This document shows, piece by piece, positions 10,642 to 21,238 of a stretch of DNA of 64,000 nt. The first letter of the stretch is position 1, and the number at the start of each line of letters is the position of its first letter. Below the pieces are notes generated by a model. That model had not been told where the DNA came from. It did no database searches and saw only the letters and a list, made by a program, of their open reading frames with translations. A program made the translations under genes and the position numbers. This stretch comes from Tilletia caries. Its lineage: Eukaryota; Basidiomycota; Exobasidiomycetes; Tilletiales; Tilletiaceae. The stretch covers positions 1 to 64,000 of the forward strand of contig JALUTQ010000033.1 of the NCBI GenBank assembly GCA_032718865.1, written 5' to 3'.

Positions 10642-11589
10642 GACTGCGTCTTGGGAGGGAGAGCTGGGTGACTGAGTGAGTGTCGTTGTCGAGCGAGTGT
10701 GAGTGATGAAAAGAAAGTGAGAGTCTGTCTGAGTCTGAGTCTGAGTCTCGCTGTCGAGTCTGTGTCTGTCGCTGTCGAGTTCGCGCTGCTCGTCGTCGTC
10801 CGCAAGAACGAGATGAGAGTGCGAAGGTGAGCGCGTGTGGGCGTGGGCCAGTGCAGCCAGCGATCGATCGATCGATCAGCCTCACCCAGCGCGCACCTCA
10901 CTCTCACTCACCACCAACAACGCATCCATATACATATCTCCCTCGCTCTCCCTCTTCTCCACTCACTCCGCGCTCAGCAGCATCGCGCATTCGACTCTCC
11001 TGATTTTTACGAATCCAACGCACCCACTCCGGGCCCAGCAGCTGCACATCCGACCGAGATGCTGTTTCTCTGCTCGAGTTCCCTGAAAACCTGGCAGGCC
11101 TATCTGGGCACCATCTGGGATTGCCTCGAATCGACACCTCCCATCGAATCACCTCGGACTCCGTCTGGAAGCGCTCTGCTGGTGCCCCACAGATGTAGAA
11201 TAAATAGCAGGACAGGATTCCGCTGTGTTTGCGGCTGGGTGTTCGACGGGGACGTGAGATGTCGGTCCCCTTCCTCCTGAGCTCGACCGCTCGGCTTCTC
11301 TTTCTGCTACGTTTATCACTACATCAAACAACACGTGGAAAAGAACAGACTCGATATTCGATTCGACCAAACAGTATGCGGGAGTACAGAGAGGAACGCA
11401 GGCAGACCGACCCACTTCTCGCCCGCTCGCCTTCCGTCCTCGGACCCGAATCCCATTCGACCCAACCTAGCGAGGAGGCAGTCTGTCGTTTAGTCGATGT
11501 GGAGCGAGAGAGAGAAAGAGAGAGAGTGAGAGAAAGAGTGAATGGGGAGGCCTACATCGTACACTGTGTTCGCAGATCTGGGCCAGCAC
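10642..11589. other. Ssd1-like gene upstream region
   Basis: The region holds simple repeats, notably a GTCTGA-type hexanucleotide run at about 10,720-10,775, (GATC)n at 10,861-10,878 and a GA-rich run at 11,500-11,540. No convincing coding sequence is seen. It presumably carries the promoter and 5' UTR of the gene starting at 10,641 and the 3' end of the gene at 11,590. Confidence 0.5.
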
Positions 11590-12330
11590 TCACCCGGGGT
11601 AGTCGAGCCCGGGGTACTTGTTGAAGCACTTCGCTTGCTCAACTCCAAACGTCGAGCCGCAATCTTTGATGTGGTTGACGCACTGTTCAGACACCATCCA
11701 GCGGAGGAGAGGGCGGACAGTTGAAGCATCAGCGTGTCAGTGTCCATGCGTCCATGTCCGGTCGCAACCAAGCTATCGGAAGCTCTCACGTCGGCAAAGA
11801 TGGGCGCCTTCCGGGCCCACGGGTGACCCGGGTTGTGGTAAGCAAATTGGTAGCACCATTTCCTCGGCTCCTTGAAATTGGCAAGAAGGTGAACGAAGAC
11901 GGGGGCTGATCAGCTTCCATACTCATATGTATTGGGCGAACGCGGCGATGAGAAAGGAAAAAAGGGAAGAAGAGAGAGAGACACATACGCAAACATCTCC
12001 ATCATCGCCGCGGGCTTGCACGCAAAGCTTGCACTGTTCACACACGTTCAGGAGAGGAAAATTGAACCTCGGCGTCAGAGATAGTACGGTCGCAACCAAA
12101 AAGAACCTCGAACTCTCACATAATAAAGCAGATGCGGCACTTTGGGGTCATGCCAGCCCAACCATGCTTGGCACCACCCTTCGTCAACGTACTGCAACAA
12201 GATGGACGGAAGGTTAATCAGCCTCGGGATCGGTTCGAACGCCAGACGGGGAAGGTAGGACACATACAAAAGCATGGACTCCCGAGCCGAGGATGGCAGA
12301 GCTGAGCAGCATCATCTTGACCAGCTTCAT
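11590..12330 (-). CDS. Small secreted eight-cysteine protein
   Basis: Five exons (12330-12268, 12191-12120, 12033-11989, 11870-11790, 11682-11590) give 117 residues. Every exon is a whole number of codons, so all four introns are phase 0, and every junction has GT/AG ends. The N-terminus (MKLVKMMLLSSAILGSGVHA) is a signal peptide. The mature protein of about 97 residues has eight cysteines, an even number suited to disulphides, spread one, three, one and three over exons 2 to 5, plus several Trp and Tyr (GWCQAWLGWHD, WCYQFAYHNPGHPW). No known family is recognised. The size, secretion signal and cysteine content are those of fungal secreted effector-like or surface proteins. More than half the gene length is intron. 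Confidence 0.7.
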
Positions 12331-13538
12331 CGTTTTGATCGTTTCTTCTTGACGAGGCTGTGGGTGGTGGCAGAACAGAGGAAGATATCAAAAGCGGTGG
12401 GGAAGGGGGGAAAGGGGGATGAAGATCAGTCGGTGTGGCCCAGGAAGCCAGGCGTTTGCCTATGTATACCTTTTTCGACCGTGCCCGTCGCATAAGTGAG
12501 TACGGCCCTGGATTCTGTGCCTGGGTTACATGAGCCTACTCACTTGAGATAAGAAGAGCGAACGACCGACGACATGCGCCTTACTCACACGAAATGAGAA
12601 GCGCGGCGAGATGGACCAGGGTTCCGACTGTCAGATCTGTATACGAAGCCCGGGCCCAGGGTTGGAGACGCCGTCGTATTAACGCCCAGGTGACCTCGAC
12701 TCTGACCTGCCGTTTTAAAAGGGGTGCTTGACTCACTCTTGAGAATGAGCAGCGCGACCAAGACGCCAGCACCCGCTCATCGACCCCTTTTTTAAGCTGG
12801 GAGTCATCTGTCGCAAGGCGCAACCCTCTTCCCGCAGGCAGGCATCTCTCCGCAGGGCGTTATCATCTCTCCGAAGTCCGAAGTCGTCTCTCCGAGATGG
12901 ACGATGAACGATGAACGATGGACCAACACGACCAGATGGCCGGCGTGGTATGAGCTGTGATGCGAATGTTGAAAGCGCAGACATCTGTGACGGGCTGAAG
13001 GCAGCCTGCGGCCGGGACTACAGAACAGCAGAAGAAGTGTCAAGCGAGTGAGCATGGGAGCTGGGAGGAAGGGAAGGAAAGAACTGGGAAAGGGGAGAGG
13101 AAGAGAGTGGGAAGAGGGGATCAGCGATCAGCGTTCAACGTATCTCGTTCACGAATAGCCAAGTCCAGTCTGCAGGTTGCATGACGCAGCCTCGAGGTAT
13201 CCAAGCATTCACCCAGCGAAGGGTATCGCCCCTCTCTCTCTGTGTGTTTCTTGATACCTACTCCTGCCAGCCCAGAAGGCGAGATGGATCAATGGGGACA
13301 GGGATCACAAGAAACGAAAGTGACAGAGGTATGCACGAAGGATACTCGCATGACTGCGATTGGTACGTCCCACCACAAAACATCTCCACCCTCCCTTTCA
13401 CTTCTCGCCCGGCCTCTTCCGTCCTCGGACTCGGATGCCATTCTGCACACGCGGTCCCCATCTGTCGTTAGTCGATACAGAGAGAGAGTCAATGGAACGC
13501 TTCATCAGAAGCTGGTGTCGACAGATCCAATCGAGCAC
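12331..13538. other. Intergenic region, no gene recognised
   Basis: About 1.2 kb. Short frames on both strands lack domains and conserved splice structure. It would contain the promoter of the minus-strand gene starting at 12,330 and the terminator of mS41. Confidence 0.4.
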
Positions 13539-14078
13539 TCACCCGCGGATCTTCTTCTTCGGCTTGACGCCAATGGAGAACTGTGCTGGGTCGAGGCCTT
13601 GGCGGTACTTCTCGAGTGCCCACAGGATGTATCTGTCGTAGTCCGAGTTAGGAGTCAGCATACCGCCAGGCAGTGTGACAAGGGGAACAGAGAGCAGCAA
13701 AACTCACCTCCTGTCCTTGACGGGAACCCCACCAGACTTGAGATCCTTGTTGATCTGCTTCCCTGCGCGCGGGGACGTCGTCGTGCTCGTCGTCGCTGCT
13801 GCTCCTCTTGCCCTTGGTGCTGAAGATGACGGAGATGGACCGAGGACCTTGCTCCACATGCCCTCCCAGGTATCGGTAAGCGCGCCGAGGGCAGCGGCGT
13901 TCTCGTCGAGCTGGCGCCGTGGCCCGCGCGAGATGGACTGGAGGAAGGTCTTGGGGTCGTGCACGGTGCTGCGTGGTGTGGGGATGGTGAGCAGGGGGAG
14001 TGCTGAAGCGCGAGCGGGGTGTGCTGCTGATGTGGCGAATGACCTTGCGAGCGAGTGTGCGAGTATTGATGTGCGCAT
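13539..14078 (-). CDS. Mitochondrial small ribosomal subunit protein mS41 (IGR domain)
   Basis: Two exons, 14078-13708 and 13632-13539, encode 154 residues. The N-terminus (MRTSILAHSLARSFATSA) is a typical mitochondrial presequence, rich in Arg, Ser and Ala without acidic residues. The IGR-type domain is clear: DPKTFLQSISRGPRR near residue 41, a Trp-containing segment, then LKSGGVPVKDRR joined across the intron to YILWALEKYRQGLDP. This is the fold of yeast Fyv4/mS41, a protein of the small subunit of the mitochondrial ribosome. The splice site inside the RRY motif restores the conserved sequence exactly, so the gene looks intact. A poly-Ser/Thr linker between the two conserved halves is longer than usual. 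Confidence 0.85.
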
Positions 14079-14974
14079 GTTGAGTGTCGATGCTGTCTCT
14101 GATGCTGTCGCTGCTGCCGAGTGAGTGAGTGAAGATCTTCCCAAGCCTGGGCGAGGTCGAGGTGGTGGTGGAACTCGGACAGACCCGGGACATGCCACGC
14201 GACACACACTCCGATCTGTTCCGCTGCTCCCGTCACCTTGATCATGAGGAATCCTGTCTCACAATTTCTCTTTGTCCTCCCAATCTGCCACTCAGGGCAC
14301 AGCTGCGTCCAGATTCCAGAGAGTGTCTGTTTGCTTCCCATTGTTCCGCTGATCGCTGATTCCTTCTTCCCTTCCCCTTTGTCCACACTGCGGATCAGCC
14401 CACATGCATCGTTCCAGCGTGCCACCGAACGAGGCGAGCGCATCCGGGTCCTCCTCCTCACTGCTCACCGCTCACTGCTCACTGCTCTGTGTTGTTGTCT
14501 CACTAATCAATTATCGAACATCGAATCAAATCACTGACTCTCCCTTTCTTCTCGCTGTCCTTGTCGCCTTGTCTCTCCGGCTGAATCCTTCTCTTCTTGA
14601 CTTTACACATGCCAGCCTGCCACTCGGCCCTGATTCCATATATATAAGGCACGCACTCGCCCTCCAAACATGCCTCCCTCTTCCTCCCCATATCTCGTTC
14701 CTCATCCTTTCTCTTCTCATCCGCCTCACATTCCGCTCTTCCCTCCGTCCCGCTCCTTCCCTCCCTCCTGCTTTCCATCGTACCACCAGTCTTCTGAGAA
14801 GAGGTGTGCACTGGGAGCAGCCTGCCAGCCCTATATCTACCCCGCCCACTTTCCTGTCTTCATCTCTTTTCCTCTTTCTTTCCCCCCCTCTCTCTCTCTC
14901 TCGCTCTCTCCTCTTACATCTGTTACCCCTTCCTTCACCTTCGCATTCTATACAGTGCCCCCCGTTTTGCAGAC
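14079..14974. promoter_or_regulatory. Divergent intergenic region with long CT-rich tract
   Basis: The mS41 gene and the secreted transglycosylase-like gene are transcribed away from each other across this region. The side near 14,975 has a long pyrimidine-rich tract (about 14,690-14,930), a common feature of fungal promoters, and a TATATATA box near 14,640. Confidence 0.5.
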
Positions 14975-15886
14975 ATGCACTTCTCACTCATCACCATCCT
15001 CCCCCTCCTCCTCGCCACCGCGTCGTCCATCATCGCGACACCCGTCTCCCTCACTGACCACGCACCCATCTCCCTCGCCCGCCAACAGACCGACAACGCC
15101 ACCCGTCACGGCAGCGGCAAGAACCACAACGGCAAGGGACACGGCAAGGGCCACAATAACAACAACAACAACAACAACAACGACGACGGAGACGCCCCCA
15201 ACGGTCTACACCGCGTCGACCTCCCCGCCCCCGGCAACCTCAAACTCTACTCCAACGAAGCATCCTACACCGCCTCCGCAGCCCGCAATGACCTAAACAC
15301 ACTCATGTCCTGGTCCGGCAACGCAGACCGTCTCTCCCCCTTGAAAAAAACAGAAACGCTCGCAGCCATCTTCGACGTCGCACACCGCTACTACCCCGAA
15401 CTCTCCACACGCGCGGTGGCTCGTGTCCTCATGGCAGACATCCGCGCAGAGAGCGACTTCGCTCCGGGCAACGTCTCCCCCGGTCGACTGGACAGCGGCG
15501 ACTCCTGGGGCCTCATGCAGGTCTCCCAGGACGGATCACGCGAGCTGACCCTCTTCCAAGAGCACACCCGCATCGGGTCCAGTCGCGCGGGTGCCCTTCC
15601 CGATTGGAACTCGGGGAACACCATGGACGTCCGCTCCTTGAGGAAGAACGACCTGCTCAGGCCGTGGGTCAACATCCATGTGGCCGCGTGGATCCAGGCC
15701 AACTTGGGCAAGTCCGGCTCGCTCGATCCCTACTTCTGGAACGCGTACCACGACGACTCCTCCCGCAAGGGCAAGGGTAAAGGCAAGGGCAAGGGTAAAG
15801 GACGCGGCGGCGGAGGTCTCTCACGCTCCATGCGCACCGCACTCGGATCATGGGTGAAGGGTCGCGGACCTCAGATCGCCAGTTGA
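14975..15886 (+). CDS. Secreted lytic-transglycosylase-like (SLT/lysozyme fold) protein
   Basis: 303 residues without introns. The signal peptide is MHFSLITILPLLLATASSI. An Asn homopolymer (about residues 57-65, AAC codons) precedes the domain. Around residue 150 the motif RAESDF is followed by SWGLMQVSQDG, the E-S-x-F plus G-L-M-Q signature of SLT/goose-lysozyme-like domains; the Glu would be the catalytic acid. Fungal members are secreted and thought to act on chitin, peptidoglycan or related polymers. The tail has a (Lys-Gly)n run, KGKGKGKGKGKG, near residue 270. A second stretch at about 16,085-16,267 looks like the true C-terminus displaced by about 235 bp, so this copy may be truncated or have an unresolved last intron. 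Start ATG chosen for the signal peptide. Confidence 0.65.
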   Translation: MHFSLITILPLLLATASSIIATPVSLTDHAPISLARQQTDNATRHGSGKNHNGKGHGKGHNNNNNNNNNDDGDAPNGLHRVDLPAPGNLKLYSNEASYTASAARNDLNTLMSWSGNADRLSPLKKTETLAAIFDVAHRYYPELSTRAVARVLMADIRAESDFAPGNVSPGRLDSGDSWGLMQVSQDGSRELTLFQEHTRIGSSRAGALPDWNSGNTMDVRSLRKNDLLRPWVNIHVAAWIQANLGKSGSLDPYFWNAYHDDSSRKGKGKGKGKGKGRGGGGLSRSMRTALGSWVKGRGPQIAS

Positions 15887-16082
15887 CTGTAACGCGCTTG
15901 GTATTGTTCTGCTCTAGCTGGTGGGCCTCTAGATACATTCGCTCGTACAGAGGGTTCGGAAGAAGGAAAAGGTGAAGAGAATGATCATGTGCAAAAGAGT
16001 GTGGGAATTGATCATGGATCGAAAGAAAGTGAAGGAAGAAACGGAAGAAGTAACCAAGGTATCCGAAGGGTCAGATGTCAGA

Positions 16083-16267
16083 CCCTACAATGGGTCGCAG
16101 GCCCGCACCCGGACGGACACGGCAGCTACCTCCAGCCCGGCGACGACGTCTCCCAGCCGTACCTCCGCAGCATCGCCAACTCCGTCGGCGTCCTCTACGG
16201 CAAGGGCTTCTCCGCCTCCTGGCTCGATGGCCTTGCTCTCGATTCTCAGCTGGTCGATTATCAGTAG
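16083..16267 (+). pseudogene. Displaced C-terminal piece of the SLT-like protein
   Basis: Reads TLQWVAGPHPDGHGSYLQPG and continues through a second half ending LALDSQLVDYQ and a stop. The upstream gene ends ALGSWVKGRGPQ; both pieces pass through TGGGT at the Trp-Val codons. Either this is a last exon whose acceptor is the CAG at about 16,080-16,083, or the gene was split by a roughly 235-bp insertion. No GT/AG pair that joins Trp-Val exactly was found. Confidence 0.45.
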
Positions 16268-16646
16268 ACACAATTATGAACTGCGGACGGGGAACTGGAT
16301 TCCTCGGACAATGGTTCACGATCGGAACTTCATCGTCACCCTCACCCCTCCTGTATTACCCCGTCTACTTTACTCGCGTTCTTCACCCCCTTTGTAGCAC
16401 ACAAATATAACCCATCCTCCTTCTATACTTTACTCATCCTACTTCTGTGCGTCAGTGACAGGGGAATGCGAGGAGGAGATTGATGACCGTCGCGGTGTAG
16501 ATTAGAGCAAGGACAAGAAGCATTCCTCCCAGAAAGCCGTCAATGAATGAGCACAAGAGCCGGCCTAGCGAAATAGCGAGGCGAAGAAGTCGAAAGGAAG
16601 GGGGCCCCAGAAATTCAGTCAAGCTAATAGAAGGGGGCGCCCCCCT

Positions 16647-18040
16647 TCAAACCCGCTTTCCGCCCTTACCCCCGTCATGCCGATCCGGATTGATACTCGC
16701 CATCGCCGCCGACGGCAACGGCGACGTATACACAATCCCCAAATCCCGCAACGTCCCGTTCGCGTAGAAGAGCGCCATCGCGGGACTGATGTATGCGTCT
16801 GGTGGGGAGCCGAGTCCGAAGAAGCCTGTCCAGGTGACTCGTTTGATGAAGGGCTGCGAGTCGGCTGTTGGGGGGTGGGAATGGGGAATTCAGTTTTTGG
16901 CCAGCGGGAGGGAGGGAGGGAAGGAGGGAAGGAGGGAAGGAGGGAAGGAGGGAAGGAGGGAAGGAGGGAAGGAGGGAAGGAGGGAAGGAGGGAAGGAGGG
17001 AACGGGAAATACGCACTCCAGTTCAACATCTGCAGCATGAAATCCATCGCCTGCGGAGCAGTCACATTAGCCGCGTTCGTCAAGCCCGTCTCGGTAACCC
17101 AGACCCCCTTCGAGAGGTACTTTGCGTGGATCTTGTTCAGGTAGGCTTGGAATTTCGCCAGTTTGGGCGGACCGTACCTGGTGAAAATTTCAAAGGAGGC
17201 GGTTAGGTGAGATCTGGTTTTGGCGAGCTTGGGATGGTTGAGAGGGGATGGGGCTTACCAGTGGACTGCTAGGAAGTCAGGCTCTGCATGCAGTGCCTGT
17301 GCGCCTGTCATAAACTGATCCAGCCACGCTGGATCGACAAAGACTCGCACTCAGCAAAAGGAAATCAAAATGCATCGGCATTCACAGGCAAGACTATAAC
17401 TCACTCAGGTTGTAACAGATCTGCGGACTCGATAACTTCATCGATGTGAAATTTCTCTTGAGCGGCCAGAGCTCGGCCATGTACAGATCGAGCGCCGCAG
17501 ACGGAGTGAGGTTCGCCTGACTCGGGACGTCTTGAATGAACCAAGGAGAAAAAAGGGGTGGGAGTCAGTCTGCCATAGGTTGCTGGAACGCGGACTGGAG
17601 ATCGGGAGGGTTGGGGGACCGACGTACCTGGCTCGTTGAAGGCGAGGAGGTGGGCTGGAGGATGGAGGGCCATCTCGGCTTTGCGCTTGGCCCACTTAAG
17701 TGGCTTCTTAGGCCCCCACATCATCGGAACGAACTAAAAGTCCACGCGCAAAAACAGGGGGGTGGATCAACATTTCCCAGTCAGTCAAGCCGAAGCGCCG
17801 AACCGGGGAATGTCAGTGACATGGCCCGCGCAAACTCACCTCCACGTTCGGACTTGCAGAGCTGATCGGACCCGCTTGCCAGTGGTGGTACCAACTGACA
17901 GAAGAATTACCGCCAAGGACGGGCGGGCTCCAGGCGCTATCTGCGCCCCACGGCGCTCCGCGGAGTGCGGCTTGGACGGGCAGGACGAGGAGGAGCGCGG
18001 CGAAGAGGGAGAGCATTTGTAGGTGGGTGGTGGGGGACAT
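16647..18040 (-). CDS. Secreted GH128-like (ASL1-type) beta-1,3-glucanase
   Basis: Six exons (18040-17840, 17733-17628, 17530-17405, 17328-17259, 17177-17017, 16864-16647) give 293 residues with all junctions GT/AG and the frame intact throughout. The signal peptide is MSPTTHLQMLSLFAALLLVL. Family motifs in order: WYHHWQ near 50, FVPMMWG at 68, LLAFNEPD with Glu near 101 (acid/base), TWLDQFM, FLAVHWYG near 165 and WVTETGLTN with Glu near 197 (nucleophile). These are the conserved features of the GH128/Glyco_hydro_cc family, which cleaves beta-1,3-glucan. The catalytic Asn-Glu-Pro is split from its following Asp by an intron. A tandem GGAAGGAG-type array fills most of the last intron. It is likely secreted and active in the fungal wall. 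Confidence 0.85.
16906..17001. repeat. GGAAGGAG-type microsatellite inside a GH128 intron
   Basis: About 95 bp of purine-only GGGAGGGA/GGAAGGAG repeats. It lies inside intron 5 of the glucanase gene, between the donor at 17,016 and the acceptor at 16,865. On the transcript it reads as a pyrimidine-rich tract ahead of the acceptor. Confidence 0.9.
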
Positions 18041-18688
18041 TCTATTTTTTCGGGAGAGAGGAGGGAAGTGCGCGAGAGAGGTGGGGTCGTCGCAGGATTA
18101 GTACAGAGAGTGGAGAGGGAGAAGGGGAAGGGGATGGGGATGGGAGAAGAAGAGAAGGAGCAGAAAGGTGAGCTTGAGAAACGCGAAGGGGGTCAGCGTA
18201 AAATCGGTTTCCCTGTGTATATAGGGACAGAGATGGTCAAGTCAAGCATCATGTGCATCATGCATGGACCTGCAGATCGTTCTCAGTCTGTCAGTCTGTC
18301 AGTCTGTCAGGCCGGAGCTCGGGGGAGCCCAACCGCTGGAAGGGGAAGAGAGACGCTGAGGAAGCATGTGGCAGCGCGCAGGTCGGCGTTGTCACTCGTC
18401 ACTTGTCGCTGGGTGATCGACGAGTCGATGGGCTGCGAATGCGAGTGCGAGAGTGCGATTTCAAGGCCGCCCAGCAGCTTCAACTCCGCCAAATCACCCG
18501 CATCAGCCGCCAACGAGGACAGAGCGAGTGGAAGCGTGGGACGGCGCAAAGATGGGCCCCTCTTCGCATCTCACATCTCACAGCGCGCGGGCGGTGAGAG
18601 CGTCGGCAGCGGTGGGCCCAAATGTTTGGGGAACTCGTTGGTGGAAGTCGTGATGGATGGCGAGCCAATTCCCTGGTGAAGCGACCGA
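18041..18688. other. Upstream region of the glucanase gene
   Basis: No gene recognised. It contains purine-rich leader sequence, a TATATA motif near 18,217 and a CAGTCTGT octamer repeated at about 18,283-18,312. The MULE target duplication starts at 18,689. Confidence 0.4.
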
Positions 18689-21100
18689 TCGAATCAAGGG
18701 GCCGCCTAAGGACACAACACCCACAGCTAGGCACACAACTAATCACTGCGCACACAACTGATCACTGCGCACACAACTGTGTGAAGGTGGTCACTGTTCA
18801 CACGGAAGAATGGAGGAGGCAGCAGATGAACCAGAAACGGAAAATCATATTGAAGTCGAGAGTCAAAAAAATGAAATGAAGAGAAAGGAAGAATTCCCAT
18901 GGATGCATGCAGAAGGCTGAGAGACCGAGGAATGGCAGAGACTACGCTTCGGGGCACTGGTTGAGCCTATGAGCGGTAGACTGGCACTTGCCGCACGGCT
19001 GCGGACAATGAGCGGAGTCGTGCGATGGCTGATGACAATTGCGACAACGCCGCTTGCTTTTTGGCATGCTGCTGCTCGGCCTTTTCGTTCCCGGTCAGGA
19101 TTCGGCCACTGCTCGTTGTTGAAGGCCGTCACTGCTTTTTGCGAGGCAGGAGGGGATCGAGGACGCGGGGAAGACGAGGATTGTCCATACCGGCTGCCGT
19201 GCGCCACTGCGGATGGATTGATGTGAGAGGCAAAGGCAATTCCAGCTCATGAAGGAGGCGCATCGTGTGCCTGCATGGAAGGCCCATCGTCGCAGGGATA
19301 ATGCAGCAGGGTGAATCGGATGAGGCAGACTCCTGCAGAGACTGTTCCGGCAGCTCCGCGTCTCCAGCTCGCACCACCTGCTGTTCTCGTGCCTTCTCCT
19401 TTGCCGCAGCTCGGCGGGCCAGTTCATCCTGGGTCTTGAGTATGTTCAGAGCGTACCGAGACACGTTGACTGTGAGTTCGGAAAAGAATGGATCACCCAG
19501 AACAGGCAAGGGAATTTTTTGGCGGTCATTCAGAAAGTCGCTGGCGATGTGCGTGTGCTGGGCAACAAAATGGTTGTTGACCGCTTGTGTCACCGTGAAC
19601 AGATTGCCATGGCAGGAATGCAAAAATTTCTTTAGCGTTGCGTGCGCACCCTCCGTCCTGGACGTGACCCGCGTGCCCATATGCGGATGTCTGTCGATAT
19701 AGGCATTGACCCAGAGATGTTCGGCGGATAATTTGAGATCAATGTAGTCCACCAAGGCGGGGAAAGTGTCGCTCCATTCGTTTTTGAAGCACGTCCACGG
19801 CGTCCTCAAGTGCATCAAACGTTGGGGCGCCTCTGATCGTGTCGAAGTCGTGCAGAAATCTCTGAAATTCGTCCTCGTCTTGCAATAAAGGACGTGCGGT
19901 CTTGGAAACATTCTGCCGAATGTGCCATTGACACAGAACATGCGCAGAATTCGGCAGAGTGTTCAGGATGGCGGCGCTGATGGCTGCGTCTGCGTCCGTA
20001 ACAATCACGTCCGGGGCGAAGTCGAAAGCGATCTCCTTGAGCGCATTGAATGACCACATATAAGTCATCGTCGTTTCGTCGGGAAGGAATGCAAGCGCAG
20101 CGGTGAAGGATCGGTTTGAACTCGTCAGACCCACGAAATGAAGAAGCGGCATACGGTTTTGGTTGGTGTTGTATGTGGCATCGACTGTGATCACGGTCCC
20201 AAACCGATGGAGAAGCTTGAGCGCTTTGGGATGGCTGAACAAAAGGCCATCGAGTCGGTGTGTTTCGCCGCTGATGCGCGTGAGGAGAGTACGATGAGGC
20301 CATTTCTGCTCCACGAGCCAGTCGAGAAGGGCTTCCGACGGGGCCAGGCCTTGCAGCTTCTCGCGTCGATGAGTCTGAATGAGGTTGCTGACATCTTTGG
20401 CCGTTACCAGCAAAGGGGGGACGCGCTGGGCGAGAAAAGGAACGATCTGTCGCGCGCTCGTGCCATGCCGAACCATGTCAAGGACCTGTTCTCGCGAAGC
20501 CACGTCGAATCGCCGCAAAATAGGATGAGCCAGAGTCGAAACCGACGCCTCGTGTCCGGAGTGTTCAGCGCAATCCACTGCGATCGACCAGATTTCTTCT
20601 CCATTGGTTCCGACCTTGAGAAATATGCGGGAACGGAACGAGCAGCTGTTTTTGCGCGTTGAATGCTTGCGCTGCCGATCTTCGTCCTGGATTTTTGCGC
20701 GTGTTTCTGTATTCTCCGCTGCGATCGCAGATAAAGTAAAGGTAGCGGCCACCTTTGGCCGAGCGAGAGGTGACCAAAGCATAGCCATGAGCTTCTGCCC
20801 AGGTTTGCTGATAGGCTTTGGCATCATCACTGCTGTCAAAAGTGGTGTCGATAGGGGGAGGAAGCATTTGCGGTGTGTTGAGCTCCGCGGCGTCAACCGC
20901 CAAGTCGGCGAAGAAGTCCATGTCTGATGTTGATGGGTTAGCCATTTTGCTGTGGTCATAGAGAGAACGAGAAAAAGAGATGGACGCGCTGTCTTTCAAT
21001 CTTTTCGACGCGTCGCGCGCGCTCTCCACAGTTGTGTGCGCAGTGATTAGTTGTGTGCCTAGCTGTGGGTGTTGTGTCCTTAGGCGGCCCCTCGAATCAA
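18689..21100. mobile_element. MULE (Mutator-like) DNA transposon with TIRs and 9-bp TSD
   Basis: The element runs 18,698-21,091 (2,394 bp). Its terminal inverted repeats, 18,698-18,760 and 21,029-21,091, match over 63 bp without a mismatch that I can see, starting GGGGCCGCCTAAGG. It is flanked by a perfect 9-bp direct duplication TCGAATCAA (18,689-18,697 and 21,092-21,100), the length typical of Mutator. A 19-bp piece of the left TIR is repeated once more just inside (18,761-18,779). The single gene inside is a MULE transposase on the minus strand. Perfect ends and target site show a recent insertion. Confidence 0.95.
19129..21029 (-). pseudogene. MULE transposase, two frameshifts
   Basis: The N-terminal part (from 21,029 or the internal Met at 20,945) has a FAR1/WRKY-like zinc cluster region with YLYFICDRSG. 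The frame then shifts near 20,700 at an A-run and continues through a second zinc-cluster half (NSCSFRSRIFLK) and the MULE transposase core: VITVDATYNTN with the first Asp, then DVIVTDADAAI with the second, then VLCQWHIRQN. A second shift near 19,790, again at an A5 run, leads into the C-terminal part, which ends in a SWIM zinc finger (CCIIPATMGLPCRHTM). Both lesions sit on homopolymers, so sequencing error is a possible alternative to decay. If real, this copy cannot make an intact transposase but could be moved by another copy. Confidence 0.85.
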
Positions 21101-21238
21101 GTGAGTGATGAGTGAGTCAGCAGTCAGCGATGTCCCGCCACCGTCCTCGAGTTCCCACTTCTTGCACCTCGACGCTCGACCCTTCGTGTAGATCCAGCGC
21201 TGGGTATTGTATTGTGCTGATTGACTCTGTTGCCAACG
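21101..21238 (+). promoter_or_regulatory. Short promoter region between MULE and methyltransferase
   Basis: Only 138 bp separate the MULE target duplication from the ATG at 21,239. The proximal promoter of the methyltransferase must lie here or inside the transposon end. Confidence 0.5.

Noticed and set aside
16906..17001. CRISPR-like or regulatory array
   Set aside because: Pure purine microsatellite without spacers, located inside an intron of a fungal gene.
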